Source of the DNA: Gemmatimonadaceae bacterium
GTDB lineage: Bacteria > Gemmatimonadota > Gemmatimonadetes > Gemmatimonadales > Gemmatimonadaceae
Length of the DNA: 12,117 nucleotides
Direction of reading: 5' to 3'
Assembly (NCBI GenBank): GCA_014379705.1
Contig: JACMLI010000428.1
Span: forward strand, 1 to 12,117
Position 1 is the first letter of the stretch; each line of letters begins with the position of its first letter. Shown here in pieces: positions 1 through 6,294 of the stretch. The position numbers and the translations under genes were made by a program. The notes beneath the pieces were generated by a model that was not told the DNA's origin, ran no database searches, and saw nothing but the letters and a program-made list of their open reading frames with translations.

Positions 1-2342
1 CATCTCGCACCCACCGTCGGGATGTTGTTCTCGGCGTAGCACGCCGTCACGCAGGCCGAACATCCGGTGCAGCGAGCGAGGTCGACCACCATGGCCCAGC
101 GACGTTTGGCCATGCCGCTCCAGTGCTCCGGATCGTACATGCCCGTGCTCGCGGACTTCGGGTCGCCGAGGTCCCCCTGTGCGTCGTTCGCGACCGGGGA
201 GCGCAAGCCGGGGAGGAACTCGTGGCTCGCGTCGCCGGGGAGCGCGTGGTGCTCTTCTTCGGCCCCGGAGAGCAGTTCGGCGACGGTCATCGCCTGGGCG
301 ATACCACGGCCATGCTGTCGCGCCGAGCCTTCGAGCGTGACAAGCGGCGAGTGCTCACCGGCCCGCACCACGCGTGCCTTCGCCTGCGTGAGCGAGAGGG
401 CCCCGCTGCCGTTGTACGTCGCGCCTAACGCGTCGAGCGCGTTCACGCCGATGTTCTCGGCGTAGCGCCCGTACTTCGTGTGTCCCTGCCCCAGCGCGAT
501 CGCGACGGTGTCGGGACGAATGCCGAGGTAGAGGTACGCAGGCGCCGTCACGCTGCCCGCGGCGGTCGTCACCGTCAGGTGATCGCCCGCCTTCACGCCA
601 AGTCGGGCCGCCGTTGCCGGGTTGATCTCGACCCACGACTGCCAGACGATCTTCGCAACCGGGTCCGGAAGTTCCTGCAACCACGGCTTGTTCGCACCTT
701 CGCCAGCGCCGAGCACGGCGTGCGGGTAGGTGACGAGAAAGAAGTCACCGTCACCACCCAGCGCCCCAGCCTGGGGAGACGGCATCGCGGCGACCGTCCG
801 AGTCCCCGTCGAGCCACTGATGGTCGCCTTTGGCAGCGCGGCGGTGATGGCCGCGGCGCCGTACGTCCCGGTGATCACCTCGCGGAAGGACCGCTGCGGA
901 TAGCGCGCGGCCATCGTTGCATCGGCGCGGGCGACGTCGAGCAGCACGTCAGCCGTCGCGCGCGTCGCGAAGATCCGATCCATCACGGGCTGCTGAAGCG
1001 CCACTACGCCCGGCGTGGCCTGGGCATCGCCCCACGACTCGAGGAAGTGATCGTCAGGCAACACGAGGTCGCACAGTTCGCTCGTCTCGTCCGGGTAACT
1101 GGAGAACGAGACCTTGAACGGCACCTTGGCCATCGCCGCGGCGAACTGCATCGCCTTCGGCGTGTCGTACGCCGGGTTCACGCCGCGCACGAAGAGGAGC
1201 TTGACCGTTCCCGCGTTCGCGCTCGCGGCGAGGGTTTGCATCGCCCCCGTGCCGACTGCGCCACCGAAACCCGAGATCGCCTCCGCCGGCTTGATGGTGA
1301 CGCCAACGGCACCGGTCGCCCTGTTGATGGCGGCCGCCGTTGCAGCCACAGCATTCGCGTCGGGGGTCGAGACACCCGAGATCACGAGGCTGGGCCTGGT
1401 GCCGCGGAGTTCATCGGCCAGTGCCTGCAACGTGGCCTCGCTCACGCCACTCGCCTGCGCGGCGGCAGCGATCGTGCCGCCACTGCCACCAACTGCCGAG
1501 AGCAGCGCGCTCGCGATCGCGCCTTCGGAACCGGGGATGCACGAAATCCATACATCGGCGTTCAGCCCGGTGAGCGAGCGACGGGGGCCGATGTACACGA
1601 AGCGTGGGCCATCCTGCAGCTTCGCGCGGGCTTCGGCGAAGGAGAGCTGCTGCGGCACGCTGGCGCCCCAGCCATCGAGGAAGTCGGCGCCGATCGAGAT
1701 GACGAGCCTGGCCGCAGCGAAGTCGAGGCGCGGCATCGCCACGCCGTACGCCGCCACGTTGGCGGCGTCACCCGCGAGGTCGGCCGTCGGGTCGTACTGC
1801 CAGTGCGGCTGGAAGCCGTAGGCGGCGAGCCAGCCATCGAGGAAACCAGCGAAGGTGCCGCTGTCGGGACGCGTGACAAACACGGCGTTGCCTGCCGCGC
1901 CGCGCGACTCCCCGATCTTCTGCGACAGCGTGCGGATGGCGGCGTCCCACGTGGTCGGCACGAGCTTCCCTCCCTCGCGCACCATGGGCGTCCGGTACCG
2001 GTCGGGATTGTAGAGGCCTTGAAGCGAGGCCTGCCCCTTCGCGCAGAGCGCGCCCTGGTTCACCGGGTGATCGGGCTGTCCCTCGAGCTTGATCGCGCGG
2101 CCATCGCGCACCTCGGCGACCACGCCGCACGCCGTCGCGCACTCGCGGCACGTCGTGCTGTAGTACGTCGAGACGCCGGGGACCGTCTGGTCCGGCGACT
2201 GGAGGTATGGGATCAGCTTCTCGACCTGCTCGTTGGTGCACCCAACGGCGGTCGTCGCCGCGCCAGCGGCCCCGAGCACCTTGAGGAACGTGCGACGCTT
2301 CACGCCGCCCGATGCCCCATCAGGTCCCATGGGTTGGCTCAT
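1..2342 (-). CDS. actB: Alternative complex III subunit ActB (molybdoenzyme-like plus ferredoxin fusion), 3' end outside window
   Basis: The 780 visible residues are the N-terminal part of ActB, the exported iron-sulfur subunit of alternative complex III, which oxidises quinol and passes electrons to a cytochrome or directly to an oxidase. A twin-arginine signal (KRRTFLK, residues 15-21) precedes a hydrophobic stretch ending in AVGC (Cys35), a possible lipid-attachment site. Residues from about 60 to 700 resemble the DMSO-reductase family, with a CxxCxxxC...C cluster motif (C65, C68, C72, C100). No Mo-ligating Cys is obvious, as expected because this domain in ActB is believed to carry no molybdopterin. 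The window ends inside the first ferredoxin-type motif, CTGCSACVTAC (C758, C761, C764, C768). The remaining cluster motifs lie beyond the left edge. A GAGGA ribosome site (2351-2355) lies 8 bases before ATG at 2342. It follows actA by 60 bases in the same operon. A generic molybdopterin oxidoreductase is the alternative, but the actA neighbour and the fusion favour ActB. Confidence 0.92.
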   Translation of the reverse strand, partial: MSQPMGPDGASGGVKRRTFLKVLGAAGAATTAVGCTNEQVEKLIPYLQSPDQTVPGVSTYYSTTCRECATACGVVAEVRDGRAIKLEGQPDHPVNQGALCAKGQASLQGLYNPDRYRTPMVREGGKLVPTTWDAAIRTLSQKIGESRGAAGNAVFVTRPDSGTFAGFLDGWLAAYGFQPHWQYDPTADLAGDAANVAAYGVAMPRLDFAAARLVISIGADFLDGWGASVPQQLSFAEARAKLQDGPRFVYIGPRRSLTGLNADVWISCIPGSEGAIASALLSAVGGSGGTIAAAAQASGVSEATLQALADELRGTRPSLVISGVSTPDANAVAATAAAINRATGAVGVTIKPAEAISGFGGAVGTGAMQTLAASANAGTVKLLFVRGVNPAYDTPKAMQFAAAMAKVPFKVSFSSYPDETSELCDLVLPDDHFLESWGDAQATPGVVALQQPVMDRIFATRATADVLLDVARADATMAARYPQRSFREVITGTYGAAAITAALPKATISGSTGTRTVAAMPSPQAGALGGDGDFFLVTYPHAVLGAGEGANKPWLQELPDPVAKIVWQSWVEINPATAARLGVKAGDHLTVTTAAGSVTAPAYLYLGIRPDTVAIALGQGHTKYGRYAENIGVNALDALGATYNGSGALSLTQAKARVVRAGEHSPLVTLEGSARQHGRGIAQAMTVAELLSGAEEEHHALPGDASHEFLPGLRSPVANDAQGDLGDPKSASTGMYDPEHWSGMAKRRWAMVVDLARCTGCSACVTACYAENNIPTVGAR

Positions 2343-2350
2343 GCAGTAGG

Positions 2351-2355
2351 TCCTC
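2351..2355 (-). promoter_or_regulatory. Ribosome binding site of actB
   Basis: GAGGA on the minus strand sits 8 bases upstream of the ATG at 2342. It supports that start, which places the twin-arginine motif at the usual distance from the N-terminus. Confidence 0.6.
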
Positions 2356-2402
2356 GGTACGCAGGAATCCCGCGAGCGGCATCGCCCGCGGGAAAGAATG
2401 GA

Positions 2403-3044
2403 CTAGTAGTGACACACAGCGCAGTCGTAGCGCGCCCTTTTCGGTGGGACGGCGGCGGCCGCCGTGGCGCCCGCGGAATCGCCCGCGGCCTTGAGCCCCT
2501 CGCTCAGCTGGTAGCCGTTCACGTGGCACGTGAGGCACCATCCCATGTTCAGCGACGCGTTCTGCGACACCTGCGCCATGTCCTGCACGTTGCCGTGGCA
2601 CGACTGACAGGTCACGCCCGCGCTCACGTGGCGCACGTGCGGGAAGCGCACGTACTCCGGCAACTTGTGGATGCGGACCCAGGGGATCTCCTTCCACTTG
2701 TCCGGCTGTCCGACCGGGGCGTATTCGTGAAGCGTCTTGATCCCTGCGCTCACCCGCGCCGGCTGGCCGTCACGCGCCGGGCGATTGGGACCGATGATCG
2801 TGTGACAGCCCATGCACGTGCCCACCGCCGGCAGCCCCGGATCGAACGACTTGTTCGCGCTGTAGTGGCAGTAGAGGCAGTTCATCCCGAGTGTCTTCAC
2901 GTGCACGGGATGCGGGAATGGGATGGGCTGTTCGGGCGACACGCCCTGCGACGACGAGGCGCCGCTGTAGGCCGAGAGCATGGTGGCGGTCAAGGCGATC
3001 ACAAAGAACGCCGGTACCAGCGCCCACTTACTCCTGCTCGTCAT
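2403..3044 (-). CDS. actA: Alternative complex III pentaheme cytochrome c subunit ActA
   Basis: This 213-residue protein has five CxxCH heme c sites (C56-H60, C77-H81, C146-H150, C170-H174, C208-H212) and one N-terminal hydrophobic segment (about residues 7-26) that should anchor it with the hemes on the periplasmic side. Five hemes plus an N-terminal anchor, followed directly by an ActB gene, match ActA of alternative complex III, where it relays electrons within the complex. The last heme motif lies at the extreme C-terminus, with a single Tyr after the heme-ligating His. The family resembles the tetra/pentaheme cytochrome c3 and class III group in heme spacing. The start is ATG at 3044, preceded by no recognisable Shine-Dalgarno sequence. 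It is the first gene of the operon, and a CRP/FNR-type palindrome is centred about 52 bases upstream of its start codon. Confidence 0.93.
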   Translation of the reverse strand: MTSRSKWALVPAFFVIALTATMLSAYSGASSSQGVSPEQPIPFPHPVHVKTLGMNCLYCHYSANKSFDPGLPAVGTCMGCHTIIGPNRPARDGQPARVSAGIKTLHEYAPVGQPDKWKEIPWVRIHKLPEYVRFPHVRHVSAGVTCQSCHGNVQDMAQVSQNASLNMGWCLTCHVNGYQLSEGLKAAGDSAGATAAAAVPPKRARYDCAVCHY

Positions 3045-3293
3045 CAGGACTTAGGGGTAGTGAGGAACCCGAACGAGGAAGCCGGGCTTGTGAACAAATT
3101 CACAAGACGGACTTCCGCCGCGAAAAATGATTGGGGTTCTGAAAGCGCGCAAGGTGAGGCGGTTTCGTGAGTTGCGGGGGAGAACCGGACGAGTTGGACG
3201 AGATGGACGAGGTGGACGAGGAGTTCAAACATGAGTCCGCGATACTCGTCGTAGACGGCATGCCCAACGACTCGTCCATCTCGTCTACCTCGT
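3045..3293. other. Intergenic region between the catabolic array and the act operon
   Basis: This stretch holds no convincing gene. It contains the CRP/FNR-like palindrome near the actA side and most of the inverted nonamer array near the amidohydrolase side. Between them, at about 3107-3180, is a relatively A/T-rich segment that probably carries the actA promoter, but I could not assign a convincing -35/-10 pair. Short frames crossing it mostly encode acidic or Ser-rich repeats that arise from the nonamers. Confidence 0.7.
3087..3106. promoter_or_regulatory. CRP/FNR-family-type operator upstream of actA
   Basis: The 20-base sequence CTTGTGAACAAATTCACAAG is a perfect inverted repeat with 8-base arms and a 4-base spacer. 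Its core is TGTGA-N6-TCACA, the consensus half-site pair of CRP-type regulators (FNR proper prefers TTGAT-N4-ATCAA). The centre lies about 52 bases upstream of the actA start codon, compatible with either activation or repression depending on the unknown transcription start. It could control the act operon in response to a second messenger or redox cue. It is too short and lacks a T run to be an intrinsic terminator. Confidence 0.6.
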
Positions 3294-3303
3294 CTATCCC
3301 GTC
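3188..3303. repeat. Head-to-head nonamer array forming a large imperfect inverted repeat
   Basis: Four tandem plus-strand units read GACGAGTTG, GACGAGATG, GACGAGGTG and GACGAGGAG (3188-3223). Four related units lie on the minus strand at 3268-3303, reading GACGGGATA, GACGAGGTA, GACGAGATG and GACGAGTCG. The two arms match at about 28 of 36 positions in the full register and are separated by 44 bases, so DNA or RNA could form a long hairpin. A further inverted core (ctcgtc) sits in the loop at 3245-3250. The right arm overlaps the end of the upstream amidohydrolase gene and includes its TAG stop. It may act as a transcript-end structure or be a dispersed REP-like element. Its function is unknown. 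Confidence 0.8.
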
Positions 3304-4055
3304 CACCCCTGCGGATCCGCCAACACCGCCCCCGCCACGTCCGACTCCAACAGCGCCAGGTTCGCCCTCGGCCCCTGCACCAGTCGGAGTGGCCACATCG
3401 TCCCGTACACAAACCGATCCGCGCCGATGGTGCGGAACAGGTGCGACAGCTCGTCGGTGGGCGGACCCCAGACCCACGAAATGTCGAAGAACACGCGTGA
3501 GCGTTCATCTGGCGTGAGACCCCAATGCACTTCCTCGATCAGCTCACGCCCGGCCGCCGTCACGACGATGCGGGCGCCCGTCCCCGCGCGCGCGAGTTCG
3601 CGCACGTGCGCCGCAGAGAGGTCCGGGGCCACGTCCAGCGGGTGACGCTGGCGCAGGTCCTCGAAGCGCACGGTCAGGAGCAGGGGGAGGTGCACGGCGG
3701 CGCACGCGAAGGCGAGGTCGCGCAGGCGCCCATCGCCGACTCCAAAGCTCCACAGCTGGGGATAGGCGCGGATCGCCACGGCGCCGCGCGCCCGCAGGTC
3801 GCGGACGCTTTCCTCCCAGTGTGGCCAGTCGGGGCGGACGATCGGCGTCGCACGCAGCGGGCCCCCTCCGTCGCCCATCGCCAGGAGCAATTCATCGTTG
3901 GCGTGCCGGGGATCGCGATGGAAGGCCCCGGGCAGGTGACCCACCCACGCCCCCGCGAGCTGCTCCCGCTCGAGCACGCGCAGCAACACGCCTGGCTCGG
4001 GATGCGGCACGTGGCGGAATGGGTAGCCGCCGATGAAGGTATTGACGTCGAGCAT
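3294..4055 (-). CDS. Amidohydrolase-2-like protein with degenerate metal site (probable pseudoenzyme)
   Basis: This 253-residue protein has the length and layout of an amidohydrolase-2 TIM barrel and parallels the preceding gene product. The canonical metal ligands are gone. The first-strand HxH is DVNTF (N5, F7), and the His after strand 5 is replaced in the segment around LTVRFED (127-133). The His near residue 167 is in VTAAG, and the C-terminal Asp is Met220 in YGTMWP. Hydrolysis is therefore unlikely, and a regulatory, scaffold or partner role for the neighbouring active enzyme is an inference. Translation starts at ATG 4055, which overlaps the upstream TGA by one base (TGATG), so the two are probably made in a fixed ratio. 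The last codons and the TAG stop lie inside the nonamer repeat arm, suggesting that the C-terminus was remodelled. Confidence 0.8.
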   Translation of the reverse strand: MLDVNTFIGGYPFRHVPHPEPGVLLRVLEREQLAGAWVGHLPGAFHRDPRHANDELLLAMGDGGGPLRATPIVRPDWPHWEESVRDLRARGAVAIRAYPQLWSFGVGDGRLRDLAFACAAVHLPLLLTVRFEDLRQRHPLDVAPDLSAAHVRELARAGTGARIVVTAAGRELIEEVHWGLTPDERSRVFFDISWVWGPPTDELSHLFRTIGADRFVYGTMWPLRLVQGPRANLALLESDVAGAVLADPQGWTG

Positions 4056-4906
4056 CAGGAAGGGATCGTGGCCTGGCGAGAACCGAGGTCGCCGAAGGCG
4101 CCCGGAGGGAAGATGCGCACCGCGTTGCGCCACCGGATGTCGGCGAGGTCGTCGTTGGACAGCCCGATCACGGAGAGGGCCCACAACTTGGCGAGCCCCG
4201 TGCAGAGCGTGAGGTCGGCCCCCCACAGCAGCCTCTGCGGGCCTACGGCGGCGAGCGCGTCGTCGAGCATGCCGCGATCGATCCCGCTCCCGGACAGGTC
4301 GAGGTAGATGTTGGGCACCTCGCGCACCGCTGCGAACGTGTGCAGGTAGTCCCCACCCCCACCGATGTGCGCGAGGATGAACGCGACCCGCGGGAAGCGC
4401 GCCGCCAGTACGGCGAGGTCGGCGCCGTCGGAAATGTCCTGGCTCGGCCAGTGGCGGCGCCGATGCTGCCAGATGTGGTGCAAGACGGGGAATCCGTGAG
4501 CGTCGGCCCGTTCCACCACCGGCCAGACGACCGGATCGTCGCAGCGTCGCGCCGCCGCGAGCTTGAGCCCGATGGCGCCGGCGGCGGCACACCGGTCGAC
4601 CTCGGCGACTGCGAATGCCATGTCGTTCGGGTTCACCGCGACGTACGACCGGATCCGCGCGTCCCCATGCTGCCGCTGCAGCATTTCGTCGTTGGCCGGA
4701 CGGGTGTCGGCCGGCGACTGGAAGTAGGTCGGTGACGTGACCCCGAAAGTGCCAAGCATCGACGCGACGTGCACCGTGATGCCGATCCGGTCCCCGGCCT
4801 CGAGCCGGCGGGCATTCAGGTGCCGCGAGTCGGGGCGCCCCCCGACATCCGGGTAGAAGTGCGCGTGGACGTCGATGAGGGGTTCCGGACCCGCGAGGGA
4901 GGTCAC
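4055..4906 (-). CDS. Amidohydrolase-2 family metal-dependent hydrolase
   Basis: This 283-residue protein is an amidohydrolase-2 (ACMSD-like) TIM-barrel enzyme of normal length. The metal-site residues are present: IDVHAH with H14 and H16, His143/144 in LHHIWQ, His180 in LAHIGGGG, and Asp231 in WGAD. Lys115 (IGLKL) sits where the family often has GxKxxP. Members hydrolyse or decarboxylate small organic acids and lactones, and the substrate here cannot be read from sequence. There is no signal peptide, so it is cytoplasmic. The GTG start at 4906 overlaps the TGA of the aminotransferase gene (GTGA) and has a strong GGAGG site 7 bases upstream. The next gene overlaps its stop by one base. It is the second-last gene of the six-gene array and likely acts after the aminotransferase. 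Confidence 0.85.
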   Translation of the reverse strand: MTSLAGPEPLIDVHAHFYPDVGGRPDSRHLNARRLEAGDRIGITVHVASMLGTFGVTSPTYFQSPADTRPANDEMLQRQHGDARIRSYVAVNPNDMAFAVAEVDRCAAAGAIGLKLAAARRCDDPVVWPVVERADAHGFPVLHHIWQHRRRHWPSQDISDGADLAVLAARFPRVAFILAHIGGGGDYLHTFAAVREVPNIYLDLSGSGIDRGMLDDALAAVGPQRLLWGADLTLCTGLAKLWALSVIGLSNDDLADIRWRNAVRIFPPGAFGDLGSRQATIPS

Positions 4907-6243
4907 TCTTCTCCCTCCATCACCTCCACCAGCGCAGTCGACGCGACCCGCTCCACCTCGGTGAGGATCGCGTCGTCGTCGTGCGCGAGCGCGGCGTAGT
5001 TGTACGCGCCGCGCTTGAACAACACCCCCAATGCCGCCGCGCGCTCGAGGAAACGCGTCTCGAGCGCGGCCTCCTCGAAGCGGAGGAACCACATCGGGGC
5101 CGGGCCGTGCACGCTGATCCCCTGCACCCCGCTCGCGACGATCGCGCGCTCGACGCCGTCGCGCATCGCCTCCCCCACGCGCGCCAGCGTCGCGCACACG
5201 TCTTCCTCGGCGTATCGATCCAGCACGGCGCCACACGCGGCGAGGGCGGCCGATTCCCCGGCACTCGTCGAGGAGATCCACGTGCGTTCCGCCGCCGCCA
5301 TCAGGTCGCGTTGCCCCACGACGGCCGCCAGCGGGAACCCGCACGCCATCGCCTTGCCGAACACCGCGAGGTCGGGACGCACCTCGGACACCTGTTGGTA
5401 GCCGCCGATTGCGATCCGGAAGCCGGTCTTCATTTCGTCGAACACGAGCACGGCGCCCGCGGCATCGCAGAGCGCCCGCGCGCGGCCGAGCCACGCCTCG
5501 TCAGGCAGTTGCTCCACCACGGGTTCGATGACGATGGCCGCCAGGTCGGTTCCCGCCCCTGCAACCGCAGCATCGAGCGCGTCGATGTCGTTGAACGGTA
5601 CACGCGTCACGACGCCACCCGCAGACGGAATTCCCGCACCGGTGTTCGACCAGTCATGCCAGCCGAAGTATCCGCACGCGACGACGTGCGAACGTCCGGT
5701 CGCAGTCCTCGCGATACGGATCGCGGCACTCACTGCCTCGGCCCCCGTCTTGAGGAAGCGCACCTGCTCAGCGCACGGAATCACCTCGCACAACCGCTCG
5801 GCGATGTCCATCTCCATCACGCTGGCAAGGCCCGTGACGTTGCCACTGGCGACGCTGCTGACCACCGCGCGCACCACGGCATCATCGGCGTAGCCAAGGC
5901 TCACGGAGCCGAGGGCCATCGTGCAATCGATGAGCGTGCGCTCGGACGCGGTAGTGACGTGGCACCCGTTGGCGCGAATGAAGTGCCCCGGCCCCTCCGT
6001 CGTTCCCTCGCCATAGAGCGCGGCGGGGCGCTTGCTTCCCGTGGACGCTCCGCCGGGAATCCAGGTGGCCGCGCGAACGCGCCAATCGAGGTCGATCGCG
6101 TCCTCGTCGGCGACGGCCTCGGGAATCCCCTCCTCGTCGTCCTCGGGCTCGGACTCGTCGGGCTCCGCCGCGTCCTCCGGCGTTTCCTCGTCAGGCGGGG
6201 CGGGAGTCTCCGCTTTCTTTTTCCCGAAGAAGTTGAAGGCCAT
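4903..6243 (-). CDS. Class III PLP aminotransferase, glutamate-1-semialdehyde aminomutase-like, with acidic N-terminal extension
   Basis: This 446-residue protein is a fold-type I, class III PLP enzyme. Asp269 in VFDEMKTGFR should contact the pyridine nitrogen, and Lys297 in FGKAMACGFP should form the Schiff base. GYFGWHDW (191-198) and TGAEAVSAAIRIAR (166-179) are typical of the glutamate-1-semialdehyde aminomutase branch. The catalytic core begins near residue 52 (DWRVRAATWIPGG). Before it lie MAFNFFGKKK and a low-complexity Asp/Glu/Pro stretch (about residues 12-50) that ordinary HemL lacks. The region around STSAGES (325-331) resembles HemL-like aminotransferases of sugar or secondary metabolism more than true HemL, so heme synthesis is not assigned. 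I chose ATG at 6243 over an in-frame GTG at 6276 because MAFNFFGKKK looks like a natural N-terminus, but neither has a good ribosome site. Its TGA overlaps the next start. Confidence 0.85.
   Translation of the reverse strand: MAFNFFGKKKAETPAPPDEETPEDAAEPDESEPEDDEEGIPEAVADEDAIDLDWRVRAATWIPGGASTGSKRPAALYGEGTTEGPGHFIRANGCHVTTASERTLIDCTMALGSVSLGYADDAVVRAVVSSVASGNVTGLASVMEMDIAERLCEVIPCAEQVRFLKTGAEAVSAAIRIARTATGRSHVVACGYFGWHDWSNTGAGIPSAGGVVTRVPFNDIDALDAAVAGAGTDLAAIVIEPVVEQLPDEAWLGRARALCDAAGAVLVFDEMKTGFRIAIGGYQQVSEVRPDLAVFGKAMACGFPLAAVVGQRDLMAAAERTWISSTSAGESAALAACGAVLDRYAEEDVCATLARVGEAMRDGVERAIVASGVQGISVHGPAPMWFLRFEEAALETRFLERAAALGVLFKRGAYNYAALAHDDDAILTEVERVASTALVEVMEGEE
4914..4918 (-). promoter_or_regulatory. 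Ribosome binding site deciding the GTG start of the amidohydrolase
   Basis: GGAGG on the minus strand lies 7 bases before the GTG at 4906, inside the last codons of the aminotransferase gene. It is the clearest Shine-Dalgarno site in the window and fixes this start, giving the H14/H16 motif its usual N-terminal position. Confidence 0.75.
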
Positions 6244-6294
6244 GGCCAGGACACGAGAAGGTGAGGCGGCGTGCACGACGCACGCGGCCAGCGG

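Noticed and set aside
480..3170. An 896-codon open frame on the plus strand across actA and actB.
   Set aside because: It is antisense to two confidently identified genes, Arg/His-rich with no recognisable domain, and stays open because of the GC-rich codon bias of the real genes.
3188..3303. CRISPR array or classical intrinsic terminator.
   Set aside because: Units are nine bases with no spacers, the copies face each other, and no T run follows the hairpin in either direction.
3167..3517. A small plus-strand frame whose product begins with an acidic DELDEMDEVDE repeat and becomes Ser/Pro-rich.
   Set aside because: The repeat peptide is the translated nonamer array, and the rest is antisense to the amidohydrolase-like gene. 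The reverse-strand Ser-rich and LVHLV-type peptides arise the same way.
4903..6243. Assignment of the aminotransferase as HemL of heme synthesis.
   Set aside because: The N-terminal extension, the STSAGES region and the catabolic neighbours differ from typical HemL. Only family-level naming is supported.
4981..6264. A 427-codon plus-strand open frame opposite the aminotransferase gene.
   Set aside because: The minus-strand frame has catalytic Asp269 and Lys297 and clear family motifs, while the plus-strand product is Arg/His-rich shadow sequence.
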